NCBI GenBank assembly: GCA_965216905.1
Contig: OZ244213.1
Location: 930,001-994,000, forward strand
Reading direction: 5' to 3'
DNA: 64,000 bases
From: G965216905 sp965216905
GTDB lineage: Bacteria > Actinomycetota > Acidimicrobiia > Spongiisociales > ZC4RG35
Part shown: piece by piece, positions 1 to 8,033 of the stretch
How the letters are laid out: each line of letters opens with the position of its first letter
Position numbering within the stretch: the stretch's first letter is position 1
The notes under the pieces: generated by a model
Databases searched by the model: none
What the model saw: the letters and a program-made list of their open reading frames with translations, nothing else
Told to the model about the DNA's origin: nothing
Position numbers and translations under genes: made by a program

Positions 1-1
1 C

Positions 2-1069
2 GGACCGTTCGACGTGTTCGCCGCAGATGTCGGAGCGCTGGCGGCCGCAGGGGTGACCCGCGGCTGCAACCCACCCGACAACGATCGCTTCTGTCCGGAA
101 CGGTTGATCACTCGAGGGGAGATGGCCGCATTCCTCGTCCGGGCCCTCGTCCTCTCACCATCGGTCGATCGCTTCATCGACACCGCGGAGTCGCCGTTCC
201 GAGCCGACGCCGCTGCATTGGCGGGCGGCGGCATCACCATCGGCTGCAACCCACCGGCCAACGATCGATTCTGTCCCGATGAGCCGGTGACGCGGGGCCA
301 GATGGCCGCCTTCCTCCGTCGCGGGCTGCGGCTCCCGTCGACCACCGGTTCCGGTTTCGTCGACATCACCGGCTCGACCTTCGCCGACGACATCGCAGCC
401 CTCGCCGATGCGGGCATCACCCGAGGGTGCAACCCGCCCGCCGGCGACCGCTTTTGCCCGACCAGGGCGGTCACCAGGGCCGAGATGGCGGCGTTCCTGG
501 TTCGAGGGCTCGACCTGCCGTCGGCGGAACCCCCCGCCGACGCCCAGCGGGTCGACGTCGTGCGACGCTCCGAGTGGGGTGCCGGCCCAGTCCAAGGCCG
601 TCTCCGGCCACACGAGGTTCGCTTCATCACCATCCACCATGCGGCCAGCCCACCATCGCCGGTCGGCCCGACCGCATTTCGTGGTTGGCAGGCATATCAC
701 CAGTCGTTGGGATGGCCGGATCTCGCATATCACTTCATCATCGGCAGGAATGGCCTGGTTTATGAGGGAAGAGATGTTCGGTACGCCGGCGACACGGCCA
801 CCGAGTACGACCCCACCGACCACTTCCTGGTGGTCCTCGAAGGCGACTTCGACGTCGAGCGGCCATCGGACGCCCAGATCGAAGGGCTGAGCCGGATCTT
901 GGCGTGGGCGATCGAGCGCTGGGATCTGGATCCGCACCAGCTCACGGGCCATCGCGATCACGCGGCCACGACGTGTCCCGGCGATCACCTCTACGAGATG
1001 ATCGACGACGGCACGCTGGCCGACCGCGTGCAGCAGATCCTCGACTCGGGACCGGTCGTTCTGTTCTGA
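2..1069 (+). CDS. Surface N-acetylmuramoyl-L-alanine amidase with three SLH-like repeats (5' partial)
   Basis: The reading frame is open from the left edge, so the true start and any signal peptide lie outside the window. Visible residues 1-175 hold three SLH-like repeats, each with a GCNPPxNDRFCP core followed by TRGxMAAFLxR; these probably bind the protein to the cell wall. Residues about 185-350 are a PGRP/amidase_2 domain. The zinc ligands are visible as the His of ITIHHAAS and the His and Cys of GHRDHAATTCPGD, with AYHFIIGRNG typical of the fold. It should cleave the amide bond between MurNAc and L-Ala in peptidoglycan outside the cell. A paralogous amidase without repeats lies at 20918-21697. 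Function is confident; substrate and role (division, remodelling, defence) are not visible. Confidence 0.85.
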   Translation, partial: GPFDVFAADVGALAAAGVTRGCNPPDNDRFCPERLITRGEMAAFLVRALVLSPSVDRFIDTAESPFRADAAALAGGGITIGCNPPANDRFCPDEPVTRGQMAAFLRRGLRLPSTTGSGFVDITGSTFADDIAALADAGITRGCNPPAGDRFCPTRAVTRAEMAAFLVRGLDLPSAEPPADAQRVDVVRRSEWGAGPVQGRLRPHEVRFITIHHAASPPSPVGPTAFRGWQAYHQSLGWPDLAYHFIIGRNGLVYEGRDVRYAGDTATEYDPTDHFLVVLEGDFDVERPSDAQIEGLSRILAWAIERWDLDPHQLTGHRDHAATTCPGDHLYEMIDDGTLADRVQQILDSGPVVLF

Positions 1070-1114
1070 AGATTCGTCTCCGTGGAGCGGCGAAACGGCT
1101 CCGAACGCGGACAC

Positions 1115-1498
1115 TCACGGTCCGGCCGAGTCCACCAACATGCTCGTGACCAGACTTTGGAGCTCATCCGGCTTGAAGGGCTTCGTCAGCACCCGGGCGG
1201 CCGGGTTGATGGGCCGCAAACGGCTGGGCTCGGTCATGCCGGTCAGCACCACGGTGGGAACGCCACCGGCGATGAGCGCATCCACCCAGTCGTAACCCAG
1301 ATACGCCAGGCCCAGGTGGGTGACCGCCGCCGCCGGGTTGGACGACACCAGCATCGCCTCGGCCTCCGCCCGAGATGCGGCCACCACGACCGAGCCGATC
1401 GGCCGCAATGTGACCTCCAGGAGGCGCCGCAGGCTGGCGTCGGCCTCCACCACCAGGATGGGAGGGAGTTCGGCGCCGGATGAACGCAACATGTCCAT
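1115..1498 (-). CDS. Degenerate response-regulator receiver domain protein
   Basis: A 127-residue single-domain protein with a CheY-like pattern: ILVVEAD at the first strand, VVLTG with the conserved Thr, and LTKPF with the conserved Lys. The acidic pocket is eroded: the usual Asp-Asp pair reads Glu-Ala, and the position of the phospho-accepting Asp appears to be His in AVTHLGLA. It is therefore probably a pseudo-receiver that does not take phosphate from a kinase. There is no output domain. It is transcribed divergently from the DUF4349 lipoprotein gene. A second Met at codon 3 is an alternative start. Confidence 0.65.
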   Translation of the reverse strand: MDMLRSSGAELPPILVVEADASLRRLLEVTLRPIGSVVVAASRAEAEAMLVSSNPAAAVTHLGLAYLGYDWVDALIAGGVPTVVLTGMTEPSRLRPINPAARVLTKPFKPDELQSLVTSMLVDSAGP

Positions 1499-1583
1499 CC
1501 TGTCGACCGCCGGACCACCTGGTCAAGAATTCTCCAACAGCTCGGCAACCAGACAGGAGAGAAGCCTCAGCCTGAACCGGACG

Positions 1584-1609
1584 GGAACCGATGAAACCAT
1601 TGCGGCGTC
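1584..1609 (+). promoter_or_regulatory. Candidate ECF-sigma promoter of the DUF4349 gene
   Basis: GGAACC at 1584-1589 is followed after 16 bases by CGTC at 1606-1609, about 32 bases before the lipoprotein ATG at 1641. GGAAC/CGTC with a 16-17 base spacer is the classic ECF-type promoter pattern. A very similar element precedes the sigma factor gene at 17994. Recognition by eye only. Confidence 0.4.
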
Positions 1610-1640
1610 CGATACCCAACCGGTCGTGGAGGAACAAGAC

Positions 1641-3065
1641 ATGCAACGTTCGACCCGGGCGATGGGCATCCTCATCGCTCTCACCTTGGCGCTGGCGGCC
1701 TGCGGCGCCAGCGACTCGAGCGACTTCTCAGACCCGACGGCGGAGGTCTCCGTCGATGGAATCGTCGAGCCGATGACCGCCGATCTGGGAAGGTCTGCAG
1801 TCGCGGCGAGCGAAGCGCCGGCGGAGGAAGCGCCGGCCGAGGCGCCGGCCGACGAGGCCCGGGCGCCCGACGATCCACTCGGAAGCGGCGGAACGGAGCC
1901 GGTGTCGCTGACCCCGGCCGACATCGGCCGCGACATCATCTTCACGGCGAACATCACCACCGCGGTCACCGATGTGATCGGGGCAGGCGAGGAGGCCACC
2001 CGGATCATCCAGGGTCTGGGAGGGATCGTGTTCGGTCAACACACCACCGCCAACCCCAACCCATCCACCGTCCTCACCTTCAAGGTCTTCCCGAAGGACT
2101 TCCAGACGGCGCTCGACCGGCTGGGTTCCATCGGAGAGCTGCGCGACCAGACCGTCTCCGCCGACGACGTGACGGAACGGGTCGTCGACATCCGGAGCCG
2201 CATCGCCACGGCGGAAGCGAGTGTCCAACGGCTTCGCGGCTTCCTCGAGAACGCAACCGACACCCAGACCATCGCCGACCTGGAAGGACAGCTGCTCGAA
2301 CGCGAGACCGCCCTCGAGACCCTTCGCGGCCAGTTGCGGACCATCGAGGACCAGGTGGCGCTGGCGACCATCGTGCTCAATATCGTCCAGGCCAATGCCC
2401 GACCCGAGGTGGGTCTGGTGGTCACCGGCTACGCCGGGTACGAGGATGCGGGCGCCGGTTGTCCCGGGCAGAATCCGCTTCAGATCGACGAGGGTGAGCC
2501 TGCCACGCTGTGCTTCGAGATCACCAACGTCGGCGACACCGCTCTCGCCGACCTCGCCGTCACCGACACGATCCTGGACCGCGATCTCGACGATCTGGTG
2601 GTCGTGTTCGGCGACCCGAGTGCCATCCTCGAGCCGGGCGACTCGGTGCTGCTGGCGACCGAGATCGTGCCGGAACGAGATATCCGGACCCGGACGACCG
2701 TGACGGCGACGCCACTCGACGAGGACGGCACGCCGATCAACACGCGGAGCGCCACCGTCACCGGATCGATCGTGATCGACACCGTCGTCCCCGAGGGAAT
2801 CCCCACATTCACCGACGGTCTGGAGAGAAGCTGGGACCTGCTGGTGAGGTTCGTCCAGTATCTGTTCCTCGCCGCCGGAATGCTGCTCCCCTTCATCTGG
2901 GTGGTCCCACTGGTGTGGTGGCTGCGTCGGAGGGACCGCCTGGCGCCGGCGACGGATCGCATGCGAGCCACCGATCTCGCTCCACCGCCTGCCGCGCCGG
3001 ACCACGCCGAGGAGGACGATCAGGATCCGGCTTCCGAGGAGGCTCCGACCGCCACTTCGTCCTGA
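1641..3065 (+). CDS. DUF4349 lipoprotein with Ig-like insert and C-terminal membrane segment
   Basis: 474 residues starting at an ATG preceded by GGAGGA at good spacing. Residues 1-21 form a lipoprotein signal ending in LALAAC (Cys21). A Pro/Ala/Glu-rich linker follows, then a DUF4349 domain (about 85-255) whose second half, rich in regularly spaced Arg, Glu and Leu, is likely coiled coil. Residues about 265-390 look like a beta-rich, DUF11/Ig-type domain (CFEITNVGDTAL, VTDTILDRDLDDLVVVFGD). A hydrophobic segment near 398-428 and an acidic tail finish the protein. DUF4349 proteins are cell-envelope proteins of unknown function; the Ig-like insertion makes this one longer than usual. It may be controlled by the ECF-type promoter at 1584-1609. 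Confidence 0.75.
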   Translation: MQRSTRAMGILIALTLALAACGASDSSDFSDPTAEVSVDGIVEPMTADLGRSAVAASEAPAEEAPAEAPADEARAPDDPLGSGGTEPVSLTPADIGRDIIFTANITTAVTDVIGAGEEATRIIQGLGGIVFGQHTTANPNPSTVLTFKVFPKDFQTALDRLGSIGELRDQTVSADDVTERVVDIRSRIATAEASVQRLRGFLENATDTQTIADLEGQLLERETALETLRGQLRTIEDQVALATIVLNIVQANARPEVGLVVTGYAGYEDAGAGCPGQNPLQIDEGEPATLCFEITNVGDTALADLAVTDTILDRDLDDLVVVFGDPSAILEPGDSVLLATEIVPERDIRTRTTVTATPLDEDGTPINTRSATVTGSIVIDTVVPEGIPTFTDGLERSWDLLVRFVQYLFLAAGMLLPFIWVVPLVWWLRRRDRLAPATDRMRATDLAPPPAAPDHAEEDDQDPASEEAPTATSS

Positions 3066-3113
3066 ATCGCAACGCATTTCGTTGACCGTGCCGGCCGACC
3101 GGCGCCGGTGCGG

Positions 3114-4580
3114 TCAGCGGAAGGCCGAGACGACGCGACCCCAGGGTTCCAGCGATTCGGACCCGGACAGATCGACTGGCGACACGTACACCCGCTGCAC
3201 GCCCATCTCGGCCAGCATTCGGTACCGACCGATCTGGTCGTCGACCGTACCGGCGTCGACCCGGCGTCGGTAGGCGTCCGCCCCGGTTCGGCCGCGGAGC
3301 CGCTCGATGGTGGCTTCCACGGATTTCCGATCGGTGGCGCACAACGCAACGTCGAGCACCGAGATGAGGATGTCTTCGAACGGGCGATCGGCTGCGGTGC
3401 AGTGGGCGCGGAGCACCTCGAGCTTGTGCCCGAGTACGGCCGGATCCGAGGGCAGGTTGCATCCGTCGGCAGCCCGCGCCACCACCCGGAGCGTCCGGCG
3501 CTCGCCGCCACCGCCGACGATGATCGGGATGCGGGCCTGGGCGGGACGCGGGTAACACACCGCTTCCTCCACCGTCACCCGCCGCCCGGTGAAGGGCTTG
3601 GCTCCGGGAGCCCACATCGTCCGCAGGACCTCGATGGTGTCTTCGAGAAGATCCATGCGGCCGCCGGTCTCCTCGAACGGGATTCCCAATGACTGATGCT
3701 CGGCTTCATACCAGCCGGCACCGAGGCCGCACTCCATCCGTCCGGCCGACAGCACGTCGAGTGTGGCGATGGTCTTGGCGAGCAGTGCCGGATGGCGCAG
3801 CCCGACGTTGGTGACGAGCGTGGCGAGCCGGGCGTGCTCGGTAACGGCGGCGATATGGGCAAGCGTGGCGTACGCCTCGGGTATCGGATCCCACCGCCTC
3901 CCGACCTGAGGGATCTGGACGAGGTGGTCCATCACTGCGATGCCGCCGAACCCGACCGACTCGGCCTGCTGCGCCAGTGCGGCGACGTCCGATTCCCAGT
4001 CACGCACCCAGGAGAACTCCGACACGACCAGGTGGAAGTCGAGCATCGCCGGTGTCCGGACTTGGCGGTGCCGGGCCGCCGCCGAGCCGGTCAGATGAGC
4101 CGGCTCGACCGTGTCTGCGGACTCGGCTTCGACCACCTCCCAGCCGTCTGCCTGCACTGCCGATACCACCTCGGAGCGCCGGGACAGCTGGGAAGCGAGC
4201 GCCCTGGACGGCACCGGAACCGGACGCAGCCGGTTCCGTGTGCGGCAAACTTCGTCTGGAGTTCCAAAGACGACGGCCACGGTCGGCAGACTCGACGCGA
4301 GCGCCACCGATCGCAACCGCTCTCGAAGGTCCCGGTCGTACCCCAGCGTGTCGATGACGGTGTCGAGCCCGCGGCGCAGCCGGGAGGTGGCGATCATCTC
4401 CAGAACGTCGAAGGCATCACCGCTGGCATCGAGGTCGGAAGTCCCGGTGCCCACCATCGCACGAAGGGCGTCCGAGGAGATCACATGGTGAGCGGGATAG
4501 TGGTCGGCCGCCCAGGTGCTCTTACCGGACCCGGACGGTCCGATCAGCCACACGAGCGCCGGGTCGGGGATGACCGCCAT
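3114..4580 (-). CDS. Fusion of P-loop kinase-like ATPase and F420/FMN luciferase-like oxidoreductase
   Basis: 488 residues. Residues 1-175 are a small AAA/zeta-type P-loop NTPase with Walker A GPSGSGKST at 14-22, resembling polynucleotide- or metabolite-kinase-like domains. Residues from about 179 onward form a complete luciferase-like monooxygenase (LLM) domain: GGIAVMDH, LVTNVGLRHPALLAKTIATL, GLGAGWYEAEH, IPIIVGGGGERR. That part resembles the actinobacterial F420-dependent LLM subfamily (TIGR03560-like). No stop codon separates the two, so the frame encodes one polypeptide; Met179, at the head of the LLM part, could also serve as an internal start. The ribosome-binding site before 4580 is weak. 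It converges on the DUF4349 gene, 48 bases away. Substrate unknown. Confidence 0.75.
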   Translation of the reverse strand: MAVIPDPALVWLIGPSGSGKSTWAADHYPAHHVISSDALRAMVGTGTSDLDASGDAFDVLEMIATSRLRRGLDTVIDTLGYDRDLRERLRSVALASSLPTVAVVFGTPDEVCRTRNRLRPVPVPSRALASQLSRRSEVVSAVQADGWEVVEAESADTVEPAHLTGSAAARHRQVRTPAMLDFHLVVSEFSWVRDWESDVAALAQQAESVGFGGIAVMDHLVQIPQVGRRWDPIPEAYATLAHIAAVTEHARLATLVTNVGLRHPALLAKTIATLDVLSAGRMECGLGAGWYEAEHQSLGIPFEETGGRMDLLEDTIEVLRTMWAPGAKPFTGRRVTVEEAVCYPRPAQARIPIIVGGGGERRTLRVVARAADGCNLPSDPAVLGHKLEVLRAHCTAADRPFEDILISVLDVALCATDRKSVEATIERLRGRTGADAYRRRVDAGTVDDQIGRYRMLAEMGVQRVYVSPVDLSGSESLEPWGRVVSAFR

Positions 4581-4677
4581 CCTGGGGAGCGTAGGCCGGC
4601 AGATGTTGCCGACATGGCGCAGCACGGGCAGAAGGAAAGCCCTCCAGTCCGGCCGAGGCGGATGCCGATGAGAGAAC

Positions 4678-5052
4678 ATGGCCGAGCAGCTGGCGTTCCT
4701 GATCGCATTCATGATCGGACTTCCGATCGCGGTGGTCGCCGTGACCAACGCACTGCCCGGCATCGTCGAGGACCGGCTCGCCCGCGGGGTGATCGCCGAG
4801 GCGGAGCGGACCCTGAACCCCGGTCGACGGCTGCACACCCCAAGCGTCGTGGCCGTCGCCACGATCGTGGCCAGCGGTGTCGTCACAGCCGCGGTATCGG
4901 CCTATGACCTTCGTACCGCTCCTTGGGCAGGCGCCATCATCCTGGCGCTGGGCTGCACCGTGTGGGTCCGCCTCACCGACCGCCATCAGCGGCCCTTCCC
5001 CACCGACCTCGACCACGAGCTCCGCGCCCTCCTCGACCGGTCCCACGACTGA
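4678..5052 (+). CDS. Small membrane protein, three predicted helices
   Basis: 124 residues with hydrophobic segments at about 5-27, 55-77 and 80-98, and a charged C-terminal tail (TDLDHELRALLDRSHD). No family recognised. It is divergent from the AAA-LLM gene, with a 97-base gap, and is followed by the long palindrome at 5075-5123. A function cannot be assigned. Confidence 0.6.
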   Translation: MAEQLAFLIAFMIGLPIAVVAVTNALPGIVEDRLARGVIAEAERTLNPGRRLHTPSVVAVATIVASGVVTAAVSAYDLRTAPWAGAIILALGCTVWVRLTDRHQRPFPTDLDHELRALLDRSHD

Positions 5053-5074
5053 CGACGCCCTTCTCGCCGAACGC

Positions 5075-5123
5075 TTTTTATGACCCGAACGGTACGTTCT
5101 GCGTACCGTTCGGGTCATAAAAA
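5075..5123. repeat. Perfect 22-bp inverted repeat with 5-base loop
   Basis: Left arm 5075-5096 starts TTTTTATGACCCGAAC; right arm 5102-5123 is its exact reverse complement; the loop is TTCTG. It lies 22 bases after the stop of the membrane-protein gene and 50 bases before the next gene. In the transcript it would form a very stable hairpin. The T-run is at the 5' side and the A-run at the 3' side, so neither strand gives the U-tail of a canonical intrinsic terminator. It may still end transcription or protect the 3' end. Confidence 0.9.
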
Positions 5124-5173
5124 GGGGGGTTCGGCCCCACCCACCACGACGTCTCCGGCGATAGCGTGAGGAC

Positions 5174-5989
5174 GTGACATCGCTCTTGACCCGGCTCCGC
5201 TGGACGATCGAACCCCTGGCCGCCCACTGCTACTTCGTGGCAGAGGTACGGCGACCATTCACCGACCGGGGCCTCCATCCCTGGGCGGCGTACTTCGCCC
5301 AACGTTCCGCCCCGATGGGGGCAGTCTCGGCGGCGACGGTGATCGCTTCGTTCTACGGGTTCGCGCCACGACTCGTCGATCGCTCCATCCCCGGCGTCTG
5401 GGACGAGATCACCCCCGGCCAGGCTTGGCGCTGGCGTCTCGACGGCGTGCGTACTGCACTGGCGCGACTTCTCGGCGATTGGTGCGAAGGGCCGCAGATC
5501 GGAGAGGCGGCTTCCCTCGCCGCCGATGCCGTCGCCGGCATACCCGTCGCCGGCCGGCCACTCGGCGGAGCGACCGCGGCCATGCCGCTCCCCGACAACC
5601 AGCTCGCCGCGTTGTGGTGCTCCATCAACAGCCTTCGCGAGTTGCGGGGCGACGGGCACGTCGCCGCACTGGTCACCCACGGGATGGATCCGCTCACGTC
5701 GATGGTGACCTCCGGATCGTTCTCGAATCTCTCGATGGACTTTCACCACCGCAACCGGGGATGGACGGAAGACGAATGGAGTGAAGCAGTCGAGTCGGCC
5801 CGAGTGGCGAGTTGGATCGACGACGACGGCCGCCTCACCGGCTCCGGGACCGAGCTCCGACGATCGCTCGAGGCGGCGACCGACCGTTCGATGTCCGGGG
5901 TGATCGACTCGATCGGAGAACACGGAGTCGAGCGTCTGATCGAACTGATCGAACCGACGAGAAGCCAACTCGAAGGACTCATCCGATGA
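5174..5989 (+). CDS. SCO6745-like helix-turn-helix family protein
   Basis: 271 residues from a GTG start. The sequence has the hallmarks of the actinobacterial SCO6745 family: an N-terminal conserved helix with HCYFVAE, a middle DNQLAALWCSINSLRELRGDGHVAAL segment and SVVTSG/SMVTSG-type and WTEDEW motifs in the C-terminal winged-helix part. The biochemical role of this family is not established. It overlaps the following HD-domain gene by four bases (ATGA), which implies co-translation. Confidence 0.7.
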   Translation: MTSLLTRLRWTIEPLAAHCYFVAEVRRPFTDRGLHPWAAYFAQRSAPMGAVSAATVIASFYGFAPRLVDRSIPGVWDEITPGQAWRWRLDGVRTALARLLGDWCEGPQIGEAASLAADAVAGIPVAGRPLGGATAAMPLPDNQLAALWCSINSLRELRGDGHVAALVTHGMDPLTSMVTSGSFSNLSMDFHHRNRGWTEDEWSEAVESARVASWIDDDGRLTGSGTELRRSLEAATDRSMSGVIDSIGEHGVERLIELIEPTRSQLEGLIR

Positions 5990-6582
5990 GCATCGACACC
6001 TCGATCGCACGCGCCGCCGAAGCACTCCTGGCGGAGGCGGCTCCCCCGTTCCTCGTCAACCACAGCCACCGGACGTTCGCATTCGGGGTCCTGCTCGTCG
6101 AAGCTCCGGACATGGACATCGAGGCCGCATTCATCGCCTCGATGCTGCACGATGTCGGGTTGACCGATGCCTTCGCCGGAGCCGAGTCGTTCGAGAAGGT
6201 CGGGGCCGAGGCGGCCGCCCGATTCCTCGAGGCCCGAGGTTGGGCACCGGCCAGGATCCGGCTGGTCGAGCAGGCCATCATTCGCCACACCGATCTCGAG
6301 CCCCACGACCGACCCGAACTGGCTGTCGTCCAGCGAGGTGCGGCACTCGATGTGACCGGTCGCCCTCGAAGGGCGCTGGAGGACCCTCGAATCGCCGAAG
6401 TCGTCCGGCGCCACCCTCGGCTCGATTTCGCCGACGGGATGCTGGCGCTGTACCACCGGGAGATCGATCGCCAGCCCACCGGAACGTTTGCCGGTTTGGA
6501 AGAGTCCCTCCGGCTCTCTCAGACGATCCAGACCAACCCGTTCCAACGGTCGCCCTTGAGCGGCCAACGACACTCGCGTTGA
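5986..6582 (+). CDS. HD-domain phosphohydrolase-like protein
   Basis: 198 residues, starting in an ATGA overlap with the previous gene. The HD signature is present: His in NHSHRTFAFG and the HD pair in SMLHDVGL, followed by EQAIIRHTD. This matches HD domains that hydrolyse phosphate esters or, in one branch, cyanamide (the cyanamide hydratase-like family also carries an N-terminal HxHR). No other domain is present. Substrate unknown. Confidence 0.7.
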   Translation: MSIDTSIARAAEALLAEAAPPFLVNHSHRTFAFGVLLVEAPDMDIEAAFIASMLHDVGLTDAFAGAESFEKVGAEAAARFLEARGWAPARIRLVEQAIIRHTDLEPHDRPELAVVQRGAALDVTGRPRRALEDPRIAEVVRRHPRLDFADGMLALYHREIDRQPTGTFAGLEESLRLSQTIQTNPFQRSPLSGQRHSR

Positions 6583-6621
6583 GCGCCTCGCCGCCGGCGG
6601 CGGGTATTAGCCTCTCGCCCG

Positions 6622-7275
6622 ATGGACCTCTCCCCGGTCGAGTTGGTCGGCTATTTGGGCTCGCTGCTCATCATCATCTCGATGACGCGGACCTCGATCC
6701 TGCACCTGCGGCTCATCGGCCTGGCCGGCTCCCTCACATTCTTCGTCTACAGCATCCTGATCGGTGCCTATCCGGTGGCCGTCGTGAACGCCGTGATCGC
6801 AGGAGTTCACCTCTTCTTCCTGCGCCAGCTCCGTTCCAAACGGCACGAGTACTTCACGAGTCTCGAACTCAACAAGGAGTCGCGCTACCTGCGGCACTTT
6901 CTCGACTTCCACGACGAGGACATCCGACAGCATCAGCCGGCGTTCGAGTTCGAGCCGCGCGACGACCAGGTCCGTGCCTTCGTGCTCCGCGACCTCATGC
7001 CGGCCGGCGTCTTCATCGGACGGACGGTGCCGGACGGGTCGATCGAAGTCGAGCTCGACTACGTGATTCCCCAGTACCGGGACTTCAAGGTGGCGGAGTA
7101 CCTGTACTCCGACCGGTCGGGGATCTTCGTCGAGCGCGGATGCCGCCGAATCTGGACCCGCCCGGGCAACGACGAGCACGTGCGGTACTTCGAGCGGTTG
7201 GGATTCCGGCCGGCAAAGGTGGCGGGTGAATCGGTGCTGGCGGCCGACCTGGCGACGGTCGTTTCCTCAGATTGA
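6622..7275 (+). CDS. YgjV-type membrane domain fused to a GNAT-like domain
   Basis: 217 residues. The first 80 hold three hydrophobic segments resembling YgjV/inner-membrane proteins (VELVGYLGSLLIIISMTRTS, a short loop, then AYPVAVVNAVIAGVHLFFL). Residues 110-215 look like an N-acetyltransferase fold: ELDYVIPQYRDFKVAEYLY is the acetyl-CoA-binding strand-loop-helix region and HVRYFERLGFRP the typical C-terminal GNAT motif. The fusion suggests a membrane-tethered acyltransferase; the substrate cannot be told. Confidence 0.65.
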   Translation: MDLSPVELVGYLGSLLIIISMTRTSILHLRLIGLAGSLTFFVYSILIGAYPVAVVNAVIAGVHLFFLRQLRSKRHEYFTSLELNKESRYLRHFLDFHDEDIRQHQPAFEFEPRDDQVRAFVLRDLMPAGVFIGRTVPDGSIEVELDYVIPQYRDFKVAEYLYSDRSGIFVERGCRRIWTRPGNDEHVRYFERLGFRPAKVAGESVLAADLATVVSSD

Positions 7276-7333
7276 GTGTCGAAACCGCCCCGACCGACAC
7301 GTTGTCTCGGCAAGCGACCAACGAGGAGGTGCC

Positions 7334-8008
7334 ATGACGTTCACCGGCTTCCCACCCGACACGACCGACTTCCTGGCCGATCTGAGCGCCCACAACTCCA
7401 AAGCATGGTTCGACGCCAATCGCCACCGCTACGAACGGGGCTACGTCGAACCGGCCAAAGCTTTCGTCGAAGCCGTCACCGAGCCGCTTCGCCAGGTCGC
7501 ACCCGTGGAGGCGGAACCGAGGATCAACGGGTCGATCTTCCGCATCAACCGGGACATCCGCTTCTCCAAGGACAAGACGCCGTACAAGGACCACCTCGAC
7601 CTCTGGTTCTGGGAGGGTGAGCGGAAGGGCGCCCTTTCCGGCTTCTTCCTGCGAATCACCGCGGAGACCGTCGGGATCGGCGTCGGAGCGCACGGGTTCG
7701 ACCGGGACCGTCTGGCGGCGTTCCGTTCGGCGGTGGTGGACGGGTCGTCCGGACCGAGCCTCCGCCGGACCATCGAAGAAGTCGAGCGGACCGGCCATTC
7801 GGTGAAGGGCGAGCACTACCAGCGGGTACCCAGAGGGTTCGAGGCAGCCGATCCCTTCCAAGAGCGCCTGCTCCGCCACGCCGCCTTGTGGACCTCCCAT
7901 GAGGTGGAGCACCCGGACGAGCTCACCTCCGCGGCGATCATCGATTGGGCGCTCGACCACTGGCGATCGATGGCTCCGGTCCACCGGTGGCTGGTCGACA
8001 CCCTCTGA
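7334..8008 (+). CDS. DUF2461 family protein
   Basis: 224 residues with a strong GAGGAGG ribosome-binding site before the ATG. The family pattern is clear: FLADLSAHNSKAWFDANRHRY at the start, then NGSIFRINRDIRFSKDKTPYK in the middle and FDRDRLAAFRSAV later. Full length for the family. DUF2461 proteins are soluble and widespread; no enzymatic role is established. Confidence 0.8.
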   Translation: MTFTGFPPDTTDFLADLSAHNSKAWFDANRHRYERGYVEPAKAFVEAVTEPLRQVAPVEAEPRINGSIFRINRDIRFSKDKTPYKDHLDLWFWEGERKGALSGFFLRITAETVGIGVGAHGFDRDRLAAFRSAVVDGSSGPSLRRTIEEVERTGHSVKGEHYQRVPRGFEAADPFQERLLRHAALWTSHEVEHPDELTSAAIIDWALDHWRSMAPVHRWLVDTL

Positions 8009-8033
8009 CCTGGGCCGGCACCGACCGAGACGA

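Noticed and set aside
1728..3077. Long minus-strand open frame opposite the DUF4349 gene
   Set aside because: Antisense shadow of a real coding gene in high-GC DNA.
5075..5123. Canonical rho-independent terminator
   Set aside because: The arms end in T-run (5') and A-run (3'), so no U-tail follows the hairpin on either strand.
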